This document shows, one piece after another, positions 34,919 to 43,688 of a stretch of 64,000 nt of DNA. The stretch is from Nitrospira sp. KM1 (GTDB lineage: Bacteria > Nitrospirota > Nitrospiria > Nitrospirales > Nitrospiraceae): positions 868,001-932,000 of the forward strand of contig NZ_AP022671.1 of assembly GCF_011405515.1 (NCBI RefSeq), given 5' to 3'. Position 1 is the first letter of the stretch, and every line of letters begins with the position of its first letter. The position numbers were made by a program, and so were the translations under genes. The notes under the pieces are model-generated. The model made no database searches. It saw only the letters and a list, made by a program, of their open reading frames with translations, and was not told the origin of the DNA.

Positions 34919-35173
34919 ATGGCACATCTTCCCGCCAGTAAGGCAAGACAAGGCTTTGCAGATACCATTAATAGAGCAGCTTATGGGAAAGAGCGCGTGG
35001 TGGTGCGCCGAAGGGGAAAAGAAATTGCCGCCGTAGTGCCAATCGATGACTTGCGGCTCCTGGAGGAATTAGAAGATCGGATCGATCTCGCGGATGCCCG
35101 CGCCGCCCTGGCTGAAATCAAGAAGAAGGGTGCAACGCCGTTCGATAAGATCCTCAAAGACATTGGTCTATAG
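34919..35173 (+). CDS. YefM/Phd-type antitoxin
   Basis: 84 residues. The N-terminal DNA-binding part is typical: LPASKARQGFADTINRAAYG, then RVVVRRRGKEIAAVVPIDD. The C-terminal helix (LRLLEELEDRIDLADARAAL) is the toxin-binding element. It is followed after six bases by a RelE-type toxin gene. The antitoxin should repress the pair and neutralise the toxin. Confidence 0.9.
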   Translation: MAHLPASKARQGFADTINRAAYGKERVVVRRRGKEIAAVVPIDDLRLLEELEDRIDLADARAALAEIKKKGATPFDKILKDIGL

Positions 35174-35179
35174 TCGTCG

Positions 35180-35443
35180 ATGGCTCACTCGATCCTCCTC
35201 GCCCCGCCTGCCGAACGCCAGCTTCGATCTCTTCCCTTGGCAATTCAGAAACGCCTCGTCAAACGCATAAAGACCTTGCAGAACAATCCTCGTCCACCTG
35301 GCGTGAAGAACCTCGCTGATGAAGACGATTTGTACCGCATTCACGAAGCCGACTACCGGATTGTCTATACGGTTCAAGACAAAGAACTGATTGCCCTTGT
35401 CGTGAAGATCAGCGACCGCAAAGAAGCCTACCGCTTACAATGA
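35180..35443 (+). CDS. RelE-type toxin (mRNA interferase family)
   Basis: 87 residues, complete family length. Features: APPAERQLRSLPLAIQKRLV for the helical hairpin, PRPPGVKNLADEDDLYRIHE, then DYRIVYTVQDKELIALVVKI and the C-terminal RKEAY. The R-I-x-Y and final basic residues are consistent with ribosome-dependent cleavage enzymes. It directly follows its antitoxin gene and is followed by a degraded PilZ sequence. Confidence 0.9.
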   Translation: MAHSILLAPPAERQLRSLPLAIQKRLVKRIKTLQNNPRPPGVKNLADEDDLYRIHEADYRIVYTVQDKELIALVVKISDRKEAYRLQ

Positions 35444-35502
35444 GGAATAGAAAAGGCGCACATTTCGCATGATGACTTCTGTAGACGGGGGTCAGGTGAC
35501 GT

Positions 35503-35690
35503 CCGATAGAGATCCCCGCGAGTACTTTCGCATCAACCTCACGCTCTCGATCCGCATTCAGCAGGAATCGGACCAAACGGAGGCTCAATCCCCTTTCCTA
35601 TCCGGGCGGGACGCATCGCCTGCACGCCGGCGTGAAGTCGGTTCCCACGCGACCATCCGCAGAACCACTATTCCGCCTGATCGGAAAGGG
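35503..35690 (+). pseudogene. PilZ gene remnant with internal deletion
   Basis: The first part (DPREYFRINLTLSIRIQQES) matches the N-terminus of the intact PilZ protein at 41071 (RREYYRINVTLPIRIQREL). The sequence then jumps to bases matching CCTATCCGGGCGGGACG near the PilZ C-terminus, in another frame. About 160 bases of the middle are missing. It shows this is a third, dead member of the PilZ family in the window. Confidence 0.8.
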
Positions 35691-35732
35691 TGGTGGTCAT
35701 TTTTTTCATTAGACACAGGCTCTCCATTCTAA

Positions 35733-36076
35733 AACCTCGGCCGCAATGCAATCACTGCAATATGAACTCGCCGCCTGACTCACGTGAGGCACGCAGTACT
35801 CCTATGAGTGTACGTTCTGTAAGGCGTGTGTGGAGCACGTGTTGCGACCCGTAACTGCTTGCGCCTAATGACTTTGACCGACCCTCTACGTTATGCTCGC
35901 CGAGATTTTCCATCGATTGCGAAGGTGTTGGGGTCTTCCATTAAGAACTGTACTCGTCGCAGCTGTAACAGAATATCTATGATGGTGGACAGTATGCACA
36001 TCCAATCACGCTCCGCGCTCGAGTTCTCCGAAAGGAACAGGCTACTTTTCTAGCTGCAGGTGGTCTTACCACCAAC
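35733..36076. other. Gene-free interval
   Basis: No convincing gene. A copy of the short motif GAACAGGCTACTTTTCT lies at 36035-36051, directly upstream of the CoA transferase start. Confidence 0.45.
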
Positions 36077-37540
36077 GTGATGTCCGACCGCGCTCACGAA
36101 GGGATCGGGATGGGAATAACCCAGGTGCAACGCCTCTCCGCCGGAGCGCTTAAACCACTTGCCGCCCTCGTCGATGACCTCGGCCTTGCCGCCCACTTCC
36201 AGGGCGATGCGATGTTGAACGGTATCGATCCAGTGATCCGTTCGCCGCACCGGCTCGGCGAAGCATCGGGAACGGCTCAGTTGCTCATCGGAATCGCAGG
36301 CGCCGCCGTCTGGCATGCGCGTACGGGCAAGAAGACCGACATCGCGATCGACATCATCGACGCGCTGCACTATCTGCATCCGACGCATTTCGTCCAGCAG
36401 CAGGGCCAGCCGATCCTCGTCGACGCGGAGCATGTCGAAGTCAACGACATATTCCTCTGCCGCGATAATCGCCATGTGATGCTTGAAGCCGGCCCACCCT
36501 ACATGAAGCTGCTCAAGGGGTACTTGAATTTCTTTGATTGTGGCAACAGCAAGAAATCCTTTGCCCGCGAGGTCGCCAAGTGGGATTCGGAGAAACTGGA
36601 AACAGCCATGGCAACGGCCGGTCTTCCTGCGTGCCGCGCCTTCAGCCGCGAGGAATGGCTCGCGCATCCGCAAGGCGCCGCCCTGGGCCAGGTACCGGTC
36701 ATCGAGATCGAAAAGATCGCCGACGGCAAACCGGTGCCGTTCCAAACCCCCGCCCTGTCGCCATTACAAGGTGTTCGTGTTTTGGACTTCACGCACGTGT
36801 TGGCGGGTCCCCGCAGCACCCGAACACTTGCTGAATATGGTGCGGATGTGCTGCATATCAGTTCTCCTGCCTATCCCGACACTTTCGCCCAGCATATCGG
36901 CGTCGATGTCGGTAAGCGATGCGCCTACCTCGATCTGCGCAATGCCGACGATCTGGTGACGATGAAGCGGTTAGCGGCACGGGCGGACGTCTTCACCAAC
37001 ACGTACCGTCCCGGGGTGAATGCACGCTTCGGGCTATTGCCGGCGCAACTGGCCGCAGCGAGCGAACGCGGCATCGTCTGCATGACGGCTAACGCCTATG
37101 GTCATTCAGGACCGTGGGCCGAGCGGCCGGGTTTTGATCAGAATGGGCAAGTCGCTTCCGGTTTTGCTTGGAAGGAGGGGGAGCCACACAAACCCCGTTT
37201 CTCGCCGGTCTTCTACCTGGGCGACCTCATGACCGGCTATTTCGCGGCAGCCGGCATGATGGCCGCGTTACTCCGCCGGTCTACTGAAGGCGGATCCTAT
37301 CACGTAACGCTTTCACTCACGCGGAGCGCGATGTGGGTACAGGAACTGGGCTTCCTCGAAACCACCAGACAGGCGTCCTTACCGGAACGGGACAGCTACC
37401 CGGCTAGAATGACATCCATTGATTCGGTCTATGGCAAGGTGTCGTTCCTTGCCCCGCCTCTCACCTTTAGCAATCTGGCACTGCCAAATGCATCAAGGCT
37501 CTCGCCGTATGGGGCTGACGTGCCGGAATGGCCGGCGTAG
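36077..37540 (+). CDS. Family III CoA transferase (CaiB/BaiF type)
   Basis: 487 residues; it starts GTG-ATG so the first residue is ambiguous by three bases. The N-terminal ~220 residues contain ASGTAQLLIGIAGAAVWHA and LVDAEHVEVNDIFLCRDNR, and the second part begins LQGVRVLDFTHVLAGPRSTR, followed by EYGADVLHIS, the usual class III N-terminus with its Asp nucleophile region. The arrangement (a second-half-like part placed first) is seen in a subfamily of such enzymes. It would move CoA between carboxylic acids. The substrate is unknown and no partner gene is adjacent. Confidence 0.85.
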   Translation: MMSDRAHEGIGMGITQVQRLSAGALKPLAALVDDLGLAAHFQGDAMLNGIDPVIRSPHRLGEASGTAQLLIGIAGAAVWHARTGKKTDIAIDIIDALHYLHPTHFVQQQGQPILVDAEHVEVNDIFLCRDNRHVMLEAGPPYMKLLKGYLNFFDCGNSKKSFAREVAKWDSEKLETAMATAGLPACRAFSREEWLAHPQGAALGQVPVIEIEKIADGKPVPFQTPALSPLQGVRVLDFTHVLAGPRSTRTLAEYGADVLHISSPAYPDTFAQHIGVDVGKRCAYLDLRNADDLVTMKRLAARADVFTNTYRPGVNARFGLLPAQLAAASERGIVCMTANAYGHSGPWAERPGFDQNGQVASGFAWKEGEPHKPRFSPVFYLGDLMTGYFAAAGMMAALLRRSTEGGSYHVTLSLTRSAMWVQELGFLETTRQASLPERDSYPARMTSIDSVYGKVSFLAPPLTFSNLALPNASRLSPYGADVPEWPA

Positions 37541-37768
37541 CTTCGAGAACGGCGGTTGGGCTTTGCTCTGCAGGAAAAGCGAAACCCTTGCAGGCCCCTA
37601 TTTCATGGAAGTCCTGAAAAGAGATGACGTCAGGAACCATTTCTCGGCGCGTGACGGTCGGTCCATGACGTTGGAGATACGATACAGCGCCTTCGTGCAT
37701 TGGGTGCAGTAACGTTTTGTTCCGCCAAGCTTGCTCCAGCTGCTCTGGGGCGAGAATGATGCATTGGA

Positions 37769-38413
37769 TCAGTTCTTCGTGAGCACCACGTGTGTGACAT
37801 TCGCCGTGGGAACGTGTTCAGTACACCGGTACCCAAGCTTTGAAGCGTCGATACCGCCAAGAAGATGTTCCCCAGAACCCAGAAGGATTGGAGAAATCGC
37901 AAGGTGCATCTCGTCGATGAGTCGGGCGATGAGATATTGCCGGATAGTCGCCACGCCGCCTCCAAGCACGATGTCTCGACCCTTGGCAGCTTCGGCGGCG
38001 CGTTCAAGCCCACCGTGGATGTCATCCGTGACAAAGTGAAACGTGGTTCCACCGTCCATCTCTATGGATGGTCGGGAATGGTGGGTCAGGACGAAAACCG
38101 GGGCGTGAAATGGCGGGTCGTTACCCCACCACCCCTTCCATGTATAGTCGGGCCAAGGTCCTCGGATTGGGCCGAACATGTTTCGGCCCATGATCCATGC
38201 TCCAATATTCACCACACCGCGCGCCGCGAAGTCGTTATCGATCCCTGTCGTCCCGCTCCCACCCCCGTGGATCTCTCGAAACGTGCGCGTTGCGATGAAC
38301 CAATCGTGGAGCGCTTCACCTCCGACTCCGAGAGGATTGTCCGTGCTCTGATCGGGACCGGCAGCATAACCGTCGAGTGATATGGTGAAGTTGTGAACAC
38401 GAAGTTTAGACAT
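37769..38413 (-). CDS. Dihydrofolate reductase family protein
   Basis: 214 residues. It begins LRVHNFTISLDGYAAGPDQS, has the loop WIMGRNMFGPIRGPW, and the C-terminal DIVLGGGVATIRQYLIARLI followed by ILLGSGEHLLGGID. The family matches that of the gene at 34032 but the sequence differs widely. The reductase substrate is unknown. It stands alone, upstream of a small lipoprotein gene of the same strand. Confidence 0.88.
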   Translation of the reverse strand: MSKLRVHNFTISLDGYAAGPDQSTDNPLGVGGEALHDWFIATRTFREIHGGGSGTTGIDNDFAARGVVNIGAWIMGRNMFGPIRGPWPDYTWKGWWGNDPPFHAPVFVLTHHSRPSIEMDGGTTFHFVTDDIHGGLERAAEAAKGRDIVLGGGVATIRQYLIARLIDEMHLAISPILLGSGEHLLGGIDASKLGYRCTEHVPTANVTHVVLTKN

Positions 38414-38466
38414 CTCCTGACTCTCTCTACCTGCTACCTCCGTTTGTGATTCGAAAGTACCTCCCG

Positions 38467-38673
38467 CTAATAGCGCCCAGGCTGGCTACGGCTATACGGA
38501 TCCATGTTTGAAGCCGGCGGACGTTCGTCGAAACGATACTGTTGGCCCGACTGCGGCGATCCCATATCGACGTTGTGCGCGGGGCGTTGTCGACCAGAAG
38601 GATCCTCAGCACAGCCGGCGACCATCGCACCGACCATAAGGGCAACGGGCAAAGCGTATAGAATGCGAATCAT
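38467..38673 (-). CDS. Small lipoprotein
   Basis: 68 residues. IRILYALPVALMVGAMVAGC ends in a good lipobox (VAGC). The short mature part is polar and Pro/Gln/Arg rich (PSGRQRPAHNVDMGSPQSG). A GGAGG-like site precedes the ATG. Probably an outer-membrane-tethered peptide. Function unknown. Confidence 0.65.
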   Translation of the reverse strand: MIRILYALPVALMVGAMVAGCAEDPSGRQRPAHNVDMGSPQSGQQYRFDERPPASNMDPYSRSQPGRY

Positions 38674-38912
38674 ACTGAACCTCCTTGATCATTCGGAGTT
38701 ATTTCCATGCATTTCATACCATCAGTCTTCTATCCTTGCCGAATATCGCATACCTAGCAAGCTTCCTTGCAACAGCCAATGGGGTCAGTCATTCAGTGGC
38801 GGGTGACGGGTAGCCGTGTTCTGCCTCACCTCTCTTGTTTCGTGGCTACGCCATCGTCTTCTCAATCTTGCCATGGACTTAATCCACTGCGCAAAAGCAG
38901 ATTTGCCTACCC

Positions 38913-39353
38913 TCAGTCTTCGGTTGCGGAAGGATGCGACAAGAAAGGTCCCACCGCCTCCTTTACAGCCCCGGCCAGAATGGCGACGTCAAAGGCATAC
39001 CCTGCGAGGTCTTGAGCGGCTTGGTCCGTGGTCGTTCGATCGGAGGACATCCGGCAATTCGATTCGGTGAGTTTGCGGTGAAGGAGGTTCGATTTATACG
39101 TCAGCCTCGTGAGCCATTCGGAGACGTCCGGTCGAATGGCATTACGGGTTGCGACGTTGAGGTCGGCTGAAATCCATAACGAGAAGGCGATCAGCATCAT
39201 GCCGCCTAATCCCAATATGACATCCATCCAATTGACCTTGTGATTCCACAGCACAAGCCCTATGACCACCCCAGACATGATGAGCCCGAGGCTCATGCTG
39301 ATTATCACTCCATAGGCCTCTGCGATCCTCCAGAGAACATCCACCTTGGCCAT
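38913..39353 (-). CDS. Hypothetical two-TM membrane protein, coupled to lipase-like gene
   Basis: 146 residues from the ATG at 39353, which has AGGAG seven bases before it; an ATG at 39368 overlaps the upstream stop (ATGA). Two hydrophobic segments: GVIISMSLGLIMSGVVIGLV and WMDVILGLGGMMLIAFSLWI. A soluble C-terminal part contains SEWLTRLTYKSNLLHRKL. It is directly downstream of, and coupled to, the alpha/beta hydrolase gene, so it may be its membrane partner. Confidence 0.68.
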   Translation of the reverse strand: MAKVDVLWRIAEAYGVIISMSLGLIMSGVVIGLVLWNHKVNWMDVILGLGGMMLIAFSLWISADLNVATRNAIRPDVSEWLTRLTYKSNLLHRKLTESNCRMSSDRTTTDQAAQDLAGYAFDVAILAGAVKEAVGPFLSHPSATED

Positions 39354-39367
39354 AGCGAATCTCCTCA

Positions 39368-40831
39368 TCACAGGACATTGTGGGTAGCTGTTCGCCCCCT
39401 TGAGCCGGAGGCCGATCGAGACGATGGCGGCATGGCCCAGTACTGTGAATGGACTTTCCCGGCGCGCAGGATGGGGACAATCAAGAATGTGAGAGTCATG
39501 CTCCCGATAAAGACAAGCGAGATTGTGTCCACGATCGGGCCCCATGTTTCGGCCGGCAGGAACAAGCGCAGGCCCAAAGACAGGAGATATGGGACAAGCA
39601 CGGCCGTTACCACATACAGGGCTAGACCGCTTGCCAGCACGACGGTCAGTGCCACCGGCGCTAGCAGCGTTTCACCGACGAGTATGAGCCGGTCTCGCCA
39701 CCATTCCTTGCTTGTCGTTTGTGTGAACGGAAGGCTGCGCCCTACGAGGCCTTCGGTGAGCGCCCTGAGAAAGACTGGGCTATGCTCATAGACGACGTGT
39801 CCACGAATGAACCCGCCGCCGAGCAAACGATGGTTTCGTACAATCCCCCACTGACTGAATCCCCGAAGCATTCCCGCCACAGGATCGAACCAGGAGACGA
39901 AGTTATCCCACTGGATCTTCTTCCCACCAAGACAACCGCCTTCCATCATGAGGCGAGGCCAGAAGAATTGAATCTTTTCCAATGGACTACCGATTGTGTA
40001 CACGTGTTGGACCGTGCGGCTCGCTGCCAGAATCGCGTCTGCTTGTTCGCGACCCAGAGAGTCGAACCGCAGTCCTGCCAATGCATGGTAGGTCACGACA
40101 GTCCCCAGACTATGTGCCACGACCTGAATCGTGGCACAGCCGTCGGCATGCGCTTTGATCAGTTGGCCGTAGAACCGCTGCAGCGCTGCGCTGTATACAC
40201 CCTGGACATCCGCCGGTATGGGCTGCTCATCCTTCTCTCTGTAGAAGGCATTTCCAGCCGAGTTCACGTAGCTAAAAATGTCGCCAACGTACTCGTCAAG
40301 AATCCGATCGAGCGTAGATGTCTTTCTCAGCTTGTTCGCCGGCGTCGGCACGCAGCTCTGTTTCGTCTTATCACCGACACCCACCTCTTTGTCTTTGAAT
40401 AGCTCGCTGGCAACATCAATGATCCAGCCGGCTCCGTAATACGCGAAGAGGATCAGGAAATTGATGAAGGGCAGTGCCACGCACCACCAGACAAGTTTCA
40501 CAGAAGAACACTTGTTCGCCCGATAATTGCCGCACCGCCAGTTTCTCCACGGAAACCACGACAGACATTGGAGTTCCTTCATCTGAAACGCGCCGATCGT
40601 GATATCGCCCTTGAGAAGATCCGCCCAGTAGACTTCATATAAGCGCACAGGTTGGCCGCTGACCGTGAACGTTCCGCCATTGTCCGGCACAATGAGTTCC
40701 GGCCCAACTCGCCTGAGCCCCGCCATCAGTTTGCGTTCAGTTTCTCCAGGTTCCTGGGCGCCAATGCCATGCACGACCAAAATGCCAATCGGAGCTCTCT
40801 GGCTCTGTTCCTCGGTCACAGTCAGCCTCAT
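39368..40831 (-). CDS. Membrane-associated alpha/beta hydrolase (lipase-like)
   Basis: 487 residues. APIGILVVHGIGAQEPGETE near the N-terminus is the HG oxyanion-hole region, and IQVVAHSLGTVVTYHALAG contains the nucleophile Ser of the G/A-H-S-L-G elbow. A hydrophobic segment lies near residue 110-130 and two to three more in the C-terminal third (LLAPVALTVVLASGLALYVV, IVDTISLVFIGSMTLTFLIV). It would hydrolyse a lipid or ester at the cytoplasmic membrane. Translation appears coupled to the small membrane protein gene downstream. Confidence 0.78.
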   Translation of the reverse strand: MRLTVTEEQSQRAPIGILVVHGIGAQEPGETERKLMAGLRRVGPELIVPDNGGTFTVSGQPVRLYEVYWADLLKGDITIGAFQMKELQCLSWFPWRNWRCGNYRANKCSSVKLVWWCVALPFINFLILFAYYGAGWIIDVASELFKDKEVGVGDKTKQSCVPTPANKLRKTSTLDRILDEYVGDIFSYVNSAGNAFYREKDEQPIPADVQGVYSAALQRFYGQLIKAHADGCATIQVVAHSLGTVVTYHALAGLRFDSLGREQADAILAASRTVQHVYTIGSPLEKIQFFWPRLMMEGGCLGGKKIQWDNFVSWFDPVAGMLRGFSQWGIVRNHRLLGGGFIRGHVVYEHSPVFLRALTEGLVGRSLPFTQTTSKEWWRDRLILVGETLLAPVALTVVLASGLALYVVTAVLVPYLLSLGLRLFLPAETWGPIVDTISLVFIGSMTLTFLIVPILRAGKVHSQYWAMPPSSRSASGSRGRTATHNVL

Positions 40832-41070
40832 GTTGCCATATGATTTGCGGTATCCTGTCTGCGATTCTGTCGTGTGTGTGAAATTGAGGCAGGCTACTGC
40901 GGGAAGAGAAACGTGTCAATCGACTGTCACGGATATTACACGCATTTTAGCCGGATGCGAGGCGAAGCTGATTGGTCACACCTTCTCCACAGTCAGCAGA
41001 TATGCGCCAGTGCTGTTCCTGAAAATTTGCTATAGTCCTTCGCATGACGGCTTGAAACGGGAGTCAGCCA

Positions 41071-41442
41071 ATGGCCGGCAGAGAGCGCCGGGAGTACTAT
41101 CGCATCAATGTCACGCTGCCGATCCGCATTCAGCGGGAGTTGGACCAGAAGGAGGGCGCGTTCGTCGAAAAGTCGGTCAACCTGAGCGGCGGCGGCATCA
41201 GCGTGATAATCACCGAGGTCTATCAACCCGACGACATCCTTGCCGTCGCATTACATCTCCCGGACGACATCCTCTTCACCGCCTTCGTCGAAGTCCTGCG
41301 GGTCGATCCTCTTCCCTATCCGGGCGGGACGTATCGCTTGCATGCCCGCTTCGTGCGCATGCCGGCTGCTGACCGTGAAGTCTTGATCCGACACATCATG
41401 CGGTTCCAACGCGACCATCTGCAGGACCACTACTCGTCCTAA
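41071..41442 (+). CDS. PilZ domain protein (intact copy)
   Basis: 123 residues. Both c-di-GMP-binding motifs are present: an RxxxR-type N-terminal loop (RERREYYRI) and the NxSxxG motif as NLSGGGISV. The rest (VYQPDDILAVALHLPDDILF, VEVLRVDPLPYPGGTYRLH) fits the PilZ beta barrel, and a C-terminal helix (DREVLIRHIMRFQRDHLQ) ends the protein. It would respond to c-di-GMP as a single-domain adaptor. A near copy with a damaged motif is at 46643 and a remnant at 35503. Confidence 0.92.
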   Translation: MAGRERREYYRINVTLPIRIQRELDQKEGAFVEKSVNLSGGGISVIITEVYQPDDILAVALHLPDDILFTAFVEVLRVDPLPYPGGTYRLHARFVRMPAADREVLIRHIMRFQRDHLQDHYSS

Positions 41443-41686
41443 TCCTGCCCCAGCAATACATCCGCCATTCATGTTCCCCAACCGCGACTGCGGCATCACT
41501 ATGTGCGCAGTCGCGCAAGCCCGGATACAAGACACGTAGCCTAACCCTGCGCCTCTTTTTGACTGCTGGATGCAGCCTGTCCTCATTCTCTATTGTTTTG
41601 AACCACCGGACGACAACAGCTCTCTGAGATTCAAGAACTATTGTCGGGAGGTTGATTACATAAAATGATGCGGCTAAAGTCATACC

Positions 41687-42619
41687 ATGCATGGGGTGAG
41701 ACAAGATGTCGCCGTCACACAGCCTCTGAGTTTTGCCCTTGTCTTTATCCTGATGGCTCTCCCGACTCTGCCAGCGATGGCCGAAGATTTGCCGTCCGAC
41801 GTTGGATCGCGTCACGAGCTGGTGCCATCCGATCAACGAACCATATATCTGAATGTCGATGCAACGTCTTACCGAACTCGCGGCCGCGTCTCCTTCGGCT
41901 TCGTTCCGACACTGAAATCCAAGCTTGCTGCCTACGGCTATACCGCTACGCTGGAGCATGACGCCCGGCATGCTCTTACGCTCACGATTCAATATCGTGA
42001 AACTCGCGGGCAACAGATTTCACTCGACTTGTACGGCACTGATATCTCCTGTGCCATGATTCTCAGTGGTCTTGAGAAAGATCACCTGCTCGACCTTGCG
42101 GTGCGGGAGTCCCCCGATTACGCCGGCATGATTACGGCTCCATATGTCGAGGTAGTCGATAAATTTCAGTCAAATCCCTATTTTTATTTCCTCCCTGACC
42201 TGATCCAAGCAAGCACCACTTCGGGACTCGATGCCACTGCAGGTCTCATTGCGGCACTGGAACGAGCATTGTATTCGGCAAAGCCTGCGGCGACGCCATT
42301 GGATACGCTCGTGTCGCCGGCCGAGACATTTTCCGACATGGACGACCACTTCTCGTCTGCCGCGTCACAACGGACCATTGAAGAATTGGGCCGGCTACAG
42401 GATCGTCGAGCGACGGACCTCTTGATCAAATTGACCGGACATCCAGATCATGCAATACGGCTGGCAGCGGTACGTGCGCTGGAGAATTTTTCCGTCCCGG
42501 CCATCTCGGCTGTCATCACTCAGGTTGCGCAAGAGGACACGGATGTTTCCGTACGGGAAGCTGCAAAGGCTGCTCTAAATTGGCTTCCTGCATCCGTAGG
42601 CCATGAGCATCAAAGATAA
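41687..42619 (+). CDS. Secreted protein with C-terminal HEAT-like repeats
   Basis: 310 residues with a signal segment (SFALVFILMALPTLPAMAED). The middle contains a beta-rich domain (HALTLTIQYRETRGQQISLD). The last ~90 residues are two HEAT-like repeats: LGRLQDRRATDLLIKLTGHP and HAIRLAAVRALENFSVPAI, then SVREAAKAALNWL. Such repeats bind proteins. It is read in the same direction as the PilZ gene, 244 bp downstream, but no link is proven. Confidence 0.72.
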   Translation: MHGVRQDVAVTQPLSFALVFILMALPTLPAMAEDLPSDVGSRHELVPSDQRTIYLNVDATSYRTRGRVSFGFVPTLKSKLAAYGYTATLEHDARHALTLTIQYRETRGQQISLDLYGTDISCAMILSGLEKDHLLDLAVRESPDYAGMITAPYVEVVDKFQSNPYFYFLPDLIQASTTSGLDATAGLIAALERALYSAKPAATPLDTLVSPAETFSDMDDHFSSAASQRTIEELGRLQDRRATDLLIKLTGHPDHAIRLAAVRALENFSVPAISAVITQVAQEDTDVSVREAAKAALNWLPASVGHEHQR

Positions 42620-43099
42620 TCCGCTCCCCTGCGCGACGTGGGAATTACTGGAACAAGATAAAGATGACAAGAATACAAAATGGGACAGGCTCACTCCGGC
42701 TCTTATCGACAGTAGACAGTAATGATTCAAAGTATAGGAAATCTCATGTCATCTCTGACAGTTTCAGAGAATATCGGGAAGATGCCGTTCTGCCAGGAAA
42801 GCGCATGCCCTCGACTTTTCCGTATTCAAACGCGGGGGTGAATGCACAGATTCGGACGTGAGGATTATCGAGTGAGCCGTCTGACGAAGCCGCATCGCCC
42901 TTGTTACAGCACACAGGGCAGCCGGGAAACTAATCGAGCAGCCTACCCTTCAATTTATTCCGCGCTTCCAAGCGGAGCCATAACCGCCGTCCGTCTAATC
43001 TGAGTGGACTTTGCGATCAACATTAGTCGGTGCGTGGTTGCGCTGCCCAAACTGCTTGCAGAACCTGTTACGTTGAGATAGCTTTCCAAACCAGAGCGG
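42620..43099. other. Gene-free interval
   Basis: I see no gene. A motif GGGACAGGCTCACTCC at 42683-42698 is a divergent copy of the dispersed GGACAGGCTACTTTTCT element. The remainder has no notable structure. Confidence 0.45.
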
Positions 43100-43501
43100 A
43101 TGCAGATGAAGGAGAAGAAATACATTCCCACGAGTGATGAGGTGTTTACATGGAAGAGTCCGTTCGCGGGGCTGAAGGAAGCGATACCGCCGTCCACGCC
43201 AACCAATCCACCTGCTCGCAATCTAACTACTACTCCGGCAGCAGCGCCAAAAAGAAATCGTGGCCGAGTGGATGTCATTCGTTCGACCGCGCATCGGGGC
43301 GGCAAGACCGTGACAGTTGTCACAGGATTTGTCGGTATCAGTCAGACCGAGAAAGAGCGTCTGGCGAAAGAAATGCAAAAGTCCTGTGGTGCTGGAGGCA
43401 CGGTGAAGGAAGGGCGGATCGAGATTCAAGGAGATCACCGTGACACCGTCGCGGGCATTTTGGTCAATGCGGGCTTCCGTCCCGTCTTCGCCGGTGGTTG
43501 A
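43100..43501 (+). CDS. SUI1/YciH-type translation initiation factor-like protein
   Basis: 133 residues. The C-terminal ~85 residues match bacterial YciH (eIF1-like): GRVDVIRSTAHRGGKTVTVV, then FVGISQTEKERLAKEMQKSC, GTVKEGRIEIQGDHRDTVA. The N-terminal ~50 residues are polar and Pro-rich. In E. coli YciH influences start-site fidelity on certain mRNAs. It is cytoplasmic and stands alone here. An ATG at 43106 is an alternative start. Confidence 0.9.
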   Translation: MQMKEKKYIPTSDEVFTWKSPFAGLKEAIPPSTPTNPPARNLTTTPAAAPKRNRGRVDVIRSTAHRGGKTVTVVTGFVGISQTEKERLAKEMQKSCGAGGTVKEGRIEIQGDHRDTVAGILVNAGFRPVFAGG

Positions 43502-43688
43502 ACCGCGCGCTCTCTCCTTCTCGCCCCTTCTGGGCGCCGCCCCACCTCTTGCTGATTCCAAAGCAGTGCCGGCTTCGTCCCCTTCTATCAGGTGAAAGTT
43601 TAGATCCGCCCGCCGACAATCTCTGGAATCCTGGAAATGCCCCGTTCTATGTCGAAGATTCCTAATGAATGTTCGCAGGGCATATCCC

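Noticed and set aside
36050-36745. 231-codon open frame antisense to the CoA transferase
   Set aside because: It is a shadow of a high-G+C gene whose sense product has clear family motifs.
39719-40402. 227-codon plus-strand frame inside the hydrolase gene
   Set aside because: Antisense shadow; the minus-strand product has catalytic motifs and membrane segments.
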